Assembly: GCF_950023065.1 (NCBI RefSeq) | Contig: NC_088677.1 | Location: 80,253,469 to 80,317,468, forward strand | DNA: 64,000 bases | Direction: 5' to 3' | DNA from: Planococcus citri | Lineage: Eukaryota; Arthropoda; Insecta; Hemiptera; Pseudococcidae | Part shown: positions 48,701 to 60,700 of the stretch, one piece after another | Position numbering within the stretch: position 1 is the stretch's first letter | Layout of the letters: every line of letters begins with the position of its first letter | The notes under the pieces: generated by a model | Database searches by the model: none | The model's input: the letters and a program-made list of their open reading frames with translations, nothing else | Told to the model about the DNA's origin: nothing | Made by a program: the position numbers and the translations under genes

Positions 48701-51700
48701 ATATATTATGGACAACATTTCATGCTGAACAACATATCAAAAAATTGGGATGGTAACATGTTGCAAAGTTGATTTTAAAAAATTTAAAGTTTGCGAAAAA
48801 ATGCGATTTTTTGATTTAAAACATGAAAAAAAGTTTTGATAGGTGAAGTTGACCCATTTGACCTCCATTTTTACGTATCTGTTGAAAAAGTTGAAAAAAT
48901 CCTTTCACTCGATGAAATGAACTCCTCACAAAAAAATCAAAATTCGAAAAAATTCAACTTTCAATTTCAAGCATCAAAAAAAGTTTGAATTTATTCAGTT
49001 GTCTTATTTTGACCTCTTTCTGACGTATTACATGAAAAAGTTGATAAAAATTACATTCACGACAAAAAAATAAAAATTCGCTCATTTTTTGAATTTTTTC
49101 GAATTTTGATTTATTTCATCAAGTGAAAGGGTTTTTTCAACTTTTTCAACAGATACGTAAAAATGGAGGTCAAATGGGTCAACTTCACCTATCAAAACTT
49201 TTTTTCATGTTTTAAATCAAAAAATCGCATTTTTTCGCAAACTTTAAATTTTTTAAAATCAACTTTGCAACATGTTACCATCCCAATTTTTTGATATGTT
49301 GTTCAGCATGAAATGTTGTCCATAATATATTTTTTTTTTCAGAATTTTTGAGAGTCGGAACGATGTAAAAACTACGTTTCGAAACTTTTTGAGCTAATTT
49401 TTTGTACGAAAAAAAGTGGCGACACTGATTTTTATGATATCCCCAAAAAGCCTTTCAAAACCCCCAACTATGGGAAAATGTCCCATTTTGATTTTAGGTT
49501 CACTGAAAACTTTGACACCGCCTGGCTGCCTTTAAAAATGGGCTAGAGGGCTGCGATTTGCGCCATTGGTCATCACTTCGGTAGGTCTGGAAACATTTCA
49601 AAAAAGTCGCCGAATCCCCCTACCACTTCTTGGTCCAATTGACGTGGAATGATCCCACTGTAATATTTCCAAATTTTTAAATGGTAGTTTTCAACTTTTG
49701 TTTTTTCAAATAAAATTACAATTTTCACTTTTCAAGTTCAGCTTTTAGATTTTTAAATTCGAAGTGCATGAATATTTTGAATTTACTGTTGATTCTTTTT
49801 TAAACCAGCTGCGAACAGATACTTTTTCAAATTCAACCATTCTTGGAATATGAGCATTAAAAGTTTGGCAGTTGTGCAGGAAAATGCAATTACCTGAAAA
49901 TTACAAGGATCCTTTCTCCCCTCCCCCTCTGAAAATCTCAATGTCCAATAAAAACGCTGAAATCAAAATTTTACTTAGTAGAGTTAGTTTCTTGATTTTT
50001 GACGAATTTTTAAAAATTCACTGCCCTGAAAAATATTGTTCGAATATCGCTCCAGATGCTTGAAATGAATCATCAATACACTTGTTATTGATTTCAGTTG
50101 AAAATTTTGATAGTTTAAGGTAGGTATTTGACATGTACTAAGTGTAGTGTTTAATCGAAAAATCCTTTTGAGTACCTAAAATTGAGTTGGTGTAGGAAGA
50201 GTAAATCCAAATTTTGTGTATTTTGATCAGAGACGTGCCGAAAGGGGGTGGTCTCTCGCCCTTCTTCTCCACGACAGAAACATGTTGGCAAAAAGTTAGG
50301 AATGATTGGGATAAATTTGGTAAATTAAAAAAAGTTGGGAAATAATTGGGAATCAAAAAATTTCCTACCAAAAACCTTGGGTTTTTATTTCTTGAATTAT
50401 AAATTTTCAAAAGCATTCGCCCACACTTTGCTTAGGCCAGATCCTTTTCCTTCTCGATTCTCTGGCCAAAGAGTAGGAAAAATGTTGTTTTACTTGAAAT
50501 TTTTTCAAAAAAAATTCAACGCATTCCAATCCTAATTCCAGAAAGTTCCAACTTTTGCAAAAATACCTAACTCAAAAATTCGTAAACCATTTCTAATTTT
50601 TGCCAAACTTGATTCTTTCAGAAAACATAAAATTTATCAATGAAAAAATTCAATTTTTTTATAAAATAATCATTTTTGAAAATTTAATGTTATTCAACAT
50701 TTTTTTCCCATCTTCCCTTCCAAAATTTCTGGCCAGTTGCGTGGAAAAATCTGTGAGGAGGGGGTGGGAGGGTGTTTGAGGTAAAAATTTACAAAATTTC
50801 AGTCCCCCCCCCCCCTTCAACACATTACTTCGTCGCGCCTCTGATTTTGATATATTTAATACTCACGATTGCCTCAAAAATAATCACAAATTTGGAGTTT
50901 GATTCACTCCTCCCTTTCCCCCTCTTCATCAATATGGGACTTATTTCAGAACTTTGGAAACATCTAAAAATGGAAAGAAATTTCAGCTTTCTTTTGTCAA
51001 AATTGTTAAATTTCGATTGAAAAAGCGTTTCCGTCAAAGTTCTTAAAATTTTAAAATTGAATATCATTCAGGAATTCAAAATGATGAATTTTAATTGTGT
51101 TCTTACTCGCCTACTTGGTCAATGCATTGTAAGTACGAATTCGGTTGTTCACATCTAGTATTATTAATCAATTTAAATGTACCTACTCGTATAATACCTA
51201 CTTGTATTACCTGCAATGTACTTTACCTACTACCTACCTCATTATTACCTAATACGTATTATTCATTTGTTCTTCAATGTGTAATATTATTGTTGCATGT
51301 TTTCCAATAGGATATTTTCAATCACAGAAAGCTCTGCCTTTTCCCAAAGGTAAAAGACGCTTTGTGTTTCCATTTAATGTATCACGCTCTTTCGCAACTA
51401 CTCGTATTTCTTCCCTTTTATGCCTTCACCTAATCGTATTGTAATTCTACGCATTTAATCCTTTCGTTCGTTAAATCTTTGTATGGAGTCTATACTTCTA
51501 GTACCTCATACCTTCCCCATCTTTGGGGACATGACCCACTACAATGGTCTTGGTTCCCTTTCAATTTGAAGAGATCATCTGAATGTAATTTTATGTATCT
51601 ACTCGTATCTACCTACACCTTACCTATGCATACGTGTTTTATTTATGGTAGGATATTGTCCAGTTTTTTTGCGCATGTAAGTGTAATGTATACTTGGTTG

Positions 51701-54700
51701 TTGTTGTTATTTTTTCAGAGAGTTTCAATACGTTTAATCCCAAACCGAGGCCTTTCTCTTTAGTTTCAAATTAATATCCATCGATTGCCTTATCTAACAC
51801 TGAAGGGGCATAGAAAAAATTCCCATTTCATCGTAAACAGCTGTTTCATTTGTTCTGTCTTATTATTACTTTTTGTTTTATATTATTCTTTCAGTGTTCC
51901 TTGTTTCTATGCCCTTTTATACTAACTTTTCGATTCCTGAATTGAATTATTAAATATTCTTTCGACTCCATACAATGAAATAATAACCTGTTGAAAAAAA
52001 TTGTCTAACACGTTTTTTTACCTTCCTTTTTTTTACAATTTACATAGGTATATATCTCAGTTTCTGGAAATTCTTGTTGGTACAATTCAGTACCTTGTTG
52101 TTTTTGAATAATTTGGAATATACGAATACTTGGGATTTAGTGGGCATAAATGCTTTATATTTTGCTTTAGCACCAGTAAGATGGATACGCTTTTATCAAC
52201 GCGCTTATTAATTGAATATTTTGTTTTTTCTTTCTCCTTCTCTGTCACTGTGACTCATTTAACCGCATTATTCCGCTTCATTTGACTAATATTTAATGCA
52301 CAAGTCGCGGTAGAGACTCATAAACCTAGCCCAGTGTACTCATCTGAAACACAACCTGTTTCCTATTATAACCCTTCTCAGAAACGACTTCCATTCTTGA
52401 AACCCCGAGCTGAGAAAGCGTCTGCTTTCATGCCAGTCATGAAAAGCTCTCATTCGAAACCAGTTCCAGCTGAGCCAACTTCTGGACACACTGATCAGTA
52501 CAAATTGTCGACTGTTTTTGAAAGCCTTGACCAAGATGATCCTCAGGCGATTGCCTGTCATAGGAAAAAACTGTCTCTTTGCTCAGAAGAAGTTAAGAGT
52601 GTGTTTTCTTTAAGAAATTTGGCTGGTTCTCCCGCTTGCAGCGATAGGCCAGAATCTCCTGTGCCTAGTGAATCTGCTGATGAATTTCAGCATTATGAGA
52701 CCCCAATAAGGAATAAACCATTGCTGGAACTAGTTCAATCGAGACCTCACAGTGTCAGATCTTTGTCTCCTTGTGAACGTCCAATAACTCCGAATCGAAT
52801 TGTTGTTTTCCCACCGGAGATGCCGGAATGTTATCATCCTAGGGTTGCTTCCCCTTTACCTATTTATTCTAGACCACATCATGATACCCAAAGAGAGCCA
52901 CATACTGATCCAGTCGAAATATTCAGCGAAGATGAGAAATCATCAAAGTCCAACGATGATGTCCTCGTTTGTGTTTTTGAACGTACTCGAGAAACAGCCA
53001 AACCTGAAGAGGTAAATGATGATGAGGGTTGCAAATGCATCATTGAAAAGACCAGAGAAACATTGAAAATCACTTGTATATCACCCGTTCCAACACAGCA
53101 GCCAACCATAAGTGAAGTCAAGGAAGAACAGGAGGAGAACATCACATTAGAGAGTCTACCTAGACCTGTGACTCCTGCAGGATATATTGCTTCATTGTTG
53201 ACAACAGCTTCAAACAGGCCTTTTACTCCTATTGAGCCTGCCAAAGCAACTATATTCACTGAACCAGTGCCTCTGCCTCCTGAAACGATCCCATATTTGC
53301 CTACATCCAAAGAAGAGAATCATAGGTTGTTGGATGTGGAAAGACCAGTATCACCAATGACCTATGCTTTGACTACAGCGCCTGAAAGGTCTTATTCTCC
53401 ACTTCCTACTATAGTCAAGTTTGAAGACCTGTTTCCTCCTGAAGCAGAACCACTTCCTCATGAAGAGCCAAAGAGACCTTCCTTGGCTGATGCTCTTACA
53501 GTGGCTCCAAGACGCTCTTATACTCCACTTTCACGTGGAGTCACAGAACAAATTAAGGAAGAGGAAAGTGACATCAAAGTGCCTGATTTGTCTGAAGATC
53601 CCAGTGTCATCTTGACTAAACCTGTCATTGATATTAAAAAGTGTGAAAAAGATACAAAGAAATCTTCAAGCATTAAGTCTATGTACACAGGTCCTACGCT
53701 GATATCTTCACCTTATTTTGTTACTGAAGCTGCATTTCCACCTATTTGCGATGAATTGAAGGCAAAATTTGAGAAAAGACTTAGAACTGGATCAATTAGC
53801 GATAAAAATGCTCCTAAAAATACATCTGGTGATAGTGTCAAAGAGGTTGAAGAAAAACGTACTGTGTCTGCTCGAAGCCCATTCACTCCTACCGGCTTAT
53901 ACAAACCTATAAATTTGCCTCATTATCAGCAATGTGTCAAAGAACTCACAAATCGTAATAAGACTCCGCTGAGTAGGAGAAATACACCTACACCAAAAGG
54001 ACCCGAATCACGTAAGAGTACTCCTACTCCCAGATCTGAGATATCTCGTAAGAATACACCGACTCCAAGGGGAGAAATGTGCAGGAAACCAACTCCTACA
54101 AGTTTTGAGGCTACTGTATCTACTCAACAAAAGGTTTTCCATCCTGAGATAGCCAGTGGAGCATTGAAGACATCTGCCTTAACGTTTCTAACCCAGACTA
54201 AAGATATCAGTGAGAAAATACCTCCTGTGTTGGGTTATCAGCCTGGATCTATTGTGGAGAATATGTCATCATATACCAAAGTCGAGCAATGTGTTAGGAC
54301 CGTTTGTGAAAAGACTTTGAAGCAGATACAGGCTTCTGGTCCATCTGCCCAGTCCTGCTCAAGCCAATCAAATGAACTGAGAGTTGTTAAAACCAATATA
54401 TCTGCATGCTCATCTCCTGTTAATACTCCTGGAACATTGGCTAAAGAAGAGATGCAGCCTAAAAAGCACTCACGTCCTAGTACTCCAGTTAAGAAGTCTT
54501 CTCGTCCGAGTACTCCAGTCAGAAAATCCTCTCGACCATCAACTCCTGTTTTTCAACCTAACATAATGATTTCATCTCAGCAACATGCAGATTCTCCTGA
54601 CAAGGACTCACGGTCTCAGCAACATTTCTATCCTTCGACTCAGACTTCTTCTCAGACTAATAAAACAGCTTCATCATCTCAGCAGTATGTCTCTTCAACC

Positions 54701-57700
54701 CAGATGTCTTCCCAAATTAACAAAACAACTTCTTTGTCTCAACAACATGCTCGCCCTTCAACAAGAACCCATTCTCAGACTAGCCAGATGATGTCTCAAT
54801 CTGAACAACATGCCCACTGTCCCACCCAGGCTTCTTTGTCTCAGCAACATGCCCGCCAATCCACCCAGACTTCTTCTGATCGACATGTCCGCCCCTCAGC
54901 ACAACACCCTACTCAGACTTCTCAACAACACACCCACTATCCACCCCAGACTTCTTTGTCTCAACAACATGCCCACTGCCCCACCCAGACTTCTTCTTCT
55001 GAGCAACATGTCCGCACCTTGGTACAAACCCCCACTCAGACTTCTCAACAACATGCCCACCATCCACACCAGACTTCTTTGTCTCAGGAACATGCTCATC
55101 GCCCCACCCAAACTTCTTCTGAGCGACATATCCGCCCCTCCACACAACCACCCACTCAGACTTCTCAACAACATGCCCACCAACCCACCCAGACTTCTTC
55201 TTCTGAGCGACATGTCCGCACTTTGGTACAAACCCCTACTCAGACTTCTCAACAACATGCCCACCATCCACCCCACACCTCCTTGTCTGTGCAACAACAT
55301 GCCCACCCCTCAACCCAGACCTCTTCATCTCAGCAACAAGCCCGCTCTTCGACACAAACTTCTCAAACTAACCAAACAACTTCTTCATCTCAGCAACAAT
55401 TTCATCCTTCAACTCAGGTTTCTTCACAATCTAATCGCACAATTTCTTCGTCTCAGCAACAAACCACGTCATATCCTTCAACCCAAGTCTCTTCTCAGCC
55501 CCGACAAACAGCTTCTTCCCCTCAACTACCCATTCACTCTTCTACCAAGACATCTGCTCAACCTAATCATAGTACAACTTCATCTCAGCAACACTTCTAC
55601 ACTTCGAGCTCGCTAACTAAAAGCATGGCTGCTTCAAATATTACTCATAGTCTATCAAAAACCTTGACCGCTATCGCATCTTCTAAACATCAGTCATATA
55701 ACATTAGTTCTAAAAACCTTACTACCTCTACCATTACATCATCCGATCCGAACCTAACAGGTAGCAATATCGGTGCCGGCTCCAGAGCTGGAACGTCAGC
55801 TGGCCTATCAGCGCCTCGTCGCGGTAAAGGGGTATGGAATCCGCAAAATCAAACGCCAGGAGCGAGAATTCCGCTCTGCGCTCAATGCAGCTCGCAAATC
55901 AGGTATATTGGTGTTTGTAATAGGTACCTTGTGCACGTTTTTCTGTAGAGTAGTAGTGTGGGATTGGCATCATCTTGCGAGTTTTCTGGTCTTCTGAATT
56001 TTGAACGTGGGTAGATGCTATGATTGTAGAGGGTCCTAAAGTGTTGTGGTGCCTTTAATTTTGGATGTAGACAAAATATACCTACAATAAGTATAGCTTT
56101 TTTTTAAAGAGCATTTAAGTTTTGTGAATCAACTTTCTCAAAATTGATGGCGTTGAAGAATTTTGAAGGTTTCATTCATGTTTATCTGCCTGCTAGCTCA
56201 AAAAGTGTTGGAGCAAACGTGCCCAAATTCAAATTCATTTAGATAGACTCATACCAAATTTCAGCGTTTAAGCTCAATTTGGTAAAATTTTGATCCCCCC
56301 CATTTTTTGCCCAAATTTCGTTTTCAAAAATTTCCAAAAATGCTCTTTAGTGCCTGACATTTTATCTCTTTTTTTGTTGAACATTCGAAGTTCTATAAAT
56401 GGAGGGTTCAGTCAAATTCTGAAGTCGCCCCCCCCTTTCGACTTGAAATAACTCTTTGCTGAATTATTCAAAAGTGACCTTTCGACCTATCAAAATGGGT
56501 TAAAATTTCGCGAGAATTACGAATATTTTAACGAAAATGTATTTTGAGCCTTGAGCTCCAAAATAGGATCATGATTTTTGGGATTTTCAAAAAAGGTGTC
56601 ATGTGACCCATCAAAGTAGGTTAAAATTTTGCGACAAATTCAAGTATTTTGATCATAATGTATTTTGAGCATTTTGAAAAATTTCAAGCCCCAAAATGGG
56701 ATTATGATTTTTGGGATTTTTGAAAAAGGTGTCATGTGACCCATCTAAGTAGGTTAAAATTTTGCAAGAAATCAAAATATTTCGACCAAAATGCATTTTG
56801 AGCATTTTTGAAAAATTTTGAGCCTCAAAATGGAATTATGAGTTTGGGATTTTTGAAAAAGTGTCATGCGACCTATCAAAATGGGTTAAAATTTCGCAAG
56901 AATTATGAATATTTCAACGAAAATGTATTTTGAGCATTGAGCCCCCAAAATAGGATCATGATTTTTGGGACTTTCAAGAAAGTTGCCATGTGACCCATCA
57001 AAGTAGGTTAAAATTTTGCGGAAAATTCAAATATTATGACCAAAATGTATTTTGGGCATTTTGAAAAATTTCAAGTCCCAAAATGGGATCATGATTTTTG
57101 AGATTTTTGAAAAAGTATCATGCGACCTATCAAAATGGGTTAAAATTTCGTCAAAAAATTGAAAATCTCTATTAAAAAATTTTTTGAGCAGTTTTGAAGA
57201 ATTTTTATGTTTATTTCAAAATTTGACGACTTAGCGCAATCAGATTCAATTCATACCTAACTGTTGGAGTACTTCCAGTGGAGTTCTGTTTGTGGATACA
57301 ACTTTGAACTTATATTTTCTACTTGATATGATTATATTTATGCATGAAATGGTTTTTCAATCGGGTTATTAGAATTAAGGCAATTTAAACGGTTTGCTTA
57401 TTTAGATTTATGCCAAAATGCACCAACATTATAATTTTATTTTGCATAAGGGATTTTTTAATAATTATATTGTAAAAGCGAAACAAATAATAATTATAAT
57501 ACAATACGCTGTAAAAAAATTGCATTACCTAATGGAATGAAACAATATTCAAATTATCACCTAACAGTTTGCTCGGTATCGGGTTTTGGGATTTTTTTTC
57601 TCTCACTGATGAAATGAAAAAATGATTTTTAATCCGATGTGATTTGTTTTTTTCATGCTTTCGAAGGAAATAATTCTCAAATTGTTGACAACCGCGTGCA

Positions 57701-60700
57701 AAATTACGATAGCACTGACAAAAGGTATTGTTATAGCTTACCTATACTACTTTTTATTTCTTTTTCATTGATTAAAAAGAAAATGTTTACATACCTAATA
57801 GATCGTGAACCCGATGAATGAATTATAGAAAAATAGGTATTATTAAGCGAATTGTTTCGATCATACGTGTACGATGAGCCAATTTCTTCGTTAGGTTTAC
57901 TGCTCTCTCACAATATATTAGGGTATTTAATTAATGAAACTGAAATGAAATATACCTACTTACGTGTACCTAAATGTGTTCGCAGAGGACCATTTATAAC
58001 AGCTTTGGGTAAAATATGGTGCCCGGAGCATTTCATCTGCGTTAATAAAACCTGCAGACGTTCTTTGTTGGATATCGGATTCGTAGAAGAACCTTCGGGA
58101 TTACATTGCGAATACTGTTTCGAAAAATATCTTGCTCCTACTTGCGGAAAATGCTCTCGTAAAATTAAAGGAGTAAGTTCATCCTACCTCCTGTCCTATG
58201 GCAAAATTTATTTTAAAATCGTAAACCTTCATTTCATTGGCGATTTTTTCAGGATTGTTTGAACGCTATTGGAAAACATTTCCATCCGGAATGCTTCGTA
58301 TGTGCTTACTGCAACAAACTATTCGGCAACAGTCCATTTTTCTTGGAGGAAGGATTGCCGTATTGTGAAAATGGTAGGCTTAATTAGTCATTTATTGTAT
58401 ATCCATGTATGGACCATATGGTTGAGGTATTTTGTGACATGATTTACTCGTACTAAACGAAACTCTACTTACAGACTGGAACGAATTATTTACAACGAAA
58501 TGTTTCGCGTGTGGATTCCCCATTGAAGCTGGTGATCGATGGGTCGAAGCATTGAATAATAATTACCACAGTCCTTGTTTCAATTGCACAGTACGTAATT
58601 TGGTTCCTAATGTCGAGGATTAGATTGTTTTGTGTATTTTTTTTCCAAAACTGAGTGAGAAAGTGAGAAGAGCTCAAAAGATCTGTGTTGACCTCAAAAT
58701 GATCTGGTAAAAATCTCAACAGCAGACAGCTTTCTCTGGCTCAAATTTTGTACTCCAATTATCCAATTTACTTGAGTCCAAAATTGAGTCATTATTTCTG
58801 GGATTTCTGAAAAAAGCGTCATAAAACCTATCAAAGTAGGTTTTAAAATTTTTCAAAAAATTCAAATATTCCGACGAATTTTTTTTTGAAAATTGAAAAA
58901 AAAGAGTCTGAAATATTGAGTTATGATTTTTGGAATTTTTGAAAAAAAACTGCCATGCGACCTATCAAAATGGGTTAAAATTTCGCGAGGATTTTGAATA
59001 TTCCGACGAAATTATTTTTTAAAAACATTTTTGAAGAATTTTGAGCCTAAAATTGAATCATGATTTTTAAAATTTTTGTAAAAGTGTCACGTGACCTGTC
59101 GAAATGGGTTGAAATTTCACGAGAAATTCGAATATTTCGATCAAAACTGGTTGTAAACATTTTTTGATAAATTTTAGGCCGAAAATTGAGTTAAATCTTT
59201 GGATTCCCATCAAAATAGGACATACAAAAAGAATACCTAATGTTGCAATTTGATGATGATATTCTTAATGTTTCTTGAAAATGTCAAAAGTCAAGAACTT
59301 TGACGTTTTCATGACCATCCACAAAATTTACTCAATTTTAAATTCAAAATTCTTCAAAAATATTCGAAAAAAATTAAGTATTTGAAGTTTCTGATTTTTT
59401 TCTCAAAAATTTAATCCATTTTAATACATCGCACTTTTTCAAATTTTTGACAATCATGGCCCAATTTTAAAACTTGGATATTCTGCAAAAATGCTCAAAA
59501 AAATGTACAAAGAGAGTTATGGTTTCTCTCCTGAAATTTCAACTTGTTTTTTGATCGGTCGCATTGAACTACATATTTCAAAAATTTCAAAAAATTATAG
59601 CCAAACATTTTGGTCTCAAAATCCTTCAAAACTACATTTTTGGTCGAAATATTTGAATTTCTTGCAAAATTTTAACCTATCTTGATAGGTCAGTAGTTAC
59701 TTTTTAAAAAATGATGAAAATTATGACTCAATTTTTGGACTTTCTTTGAATATCTTCTAATTCAAAATTTTTCAATTTTTCAATTTTTCTCAATTTTTGA
59801 CTTTTTATAACATTTTTAAAACATTTTTGATTTTTTTTTCAAATTGAACTTCAAAAAGTTTTACTTCTTCAATCATTTTTGTTTCCAAAATTTTAAAAAA
59901 ATGTTTTTTTCTGCTTCTAAACGCTTCTATTTAGTTTTCAAAACATGTACTTTTTCAATTCGTTTTCAATTTTTGAAAAATTTTTAGCTTCCAAATTTAA
60001 TTTTCAAGATATTAAACATTTTAATTTTTTCCCCAATTTCCAAATAGTTTGTACTTTTTGAAAATGTTCAATTCTTTCAAATTTTTCATTTTCAAACATT
60101 TTTTTTATTTTTTGGAAATTAAGAATTTAGAAAAAATTCAATTTTAACTTTTTTATTTCTCAAACATTTTTTATGTTTTTCATCATTTTTAAACATTTTT
60201 GACGAATTTTTCAATTTTTAAACAATTTTATTTCTTTAATCTTAGTTATTTTTATTTTTCAAAATTTGTCACTTTTTCAAATATTTTTCCAACTGTTTAA
60301 AATTTCCTTGCCTATAAAAAATGGGGGGAGGGGGGGCTTAAAAATAGTTCATTTAGAGAAATTCTGATGAAAAATTGTAAAATTTTGAAGAAGCGTCTTT
60401 CATTTCCGTTTTTTGAAGATTTTTTCCTAAATCGCAAAAATTGAAAAGTTTTGAAAAAATGTCATCAACTTTATTGTTAAAAAAAATGTTTTTCTTTTAA
60501 AGGGTGCTATTTATCGGTGAGGGGGGGCGGAGAAAATAGGCAATTACTTTTTCACAGAATTCAACTATTTGAAGACGTGGATGTATAAAAATGTAAAATT
60601 TCAAAACAATGACCATTCTAAGGAGTTGTTGAGGAGGAGGAGGAGGAGGAGGAGGAAGGGTGAAATTTTTACCAGATTGTTTTTAACAGACCCAATTCTT

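Larger units (their letters stand above)
45820..51310 (+). other. Zasp52 intron with a large palindrome
   Basis: The 5.5-kb intron contains a foldback-family end at 47919-48126, the palindrome 48126-49906 and otherwise AT-rich sequence. 46540-46640 holds a small fragment of the gagcctcnagcag family. 49907-51310 shows nothing recognised. Confidence 0.6.

Noticed and set aside
54810..55616. 268-residue + frame and minus-strand frames over the same region
   Set aside because: These are shadows of the S/Q/H/T repeat in the giant Zasp52 exon, which is the frame continuous with LIM2.
57852..58262. Gene starting MFRSYVYDEPISS upstream of LIM2
   Set aside because: The N-terminal part is intron; the true exon starts at the acceptor before 57986.
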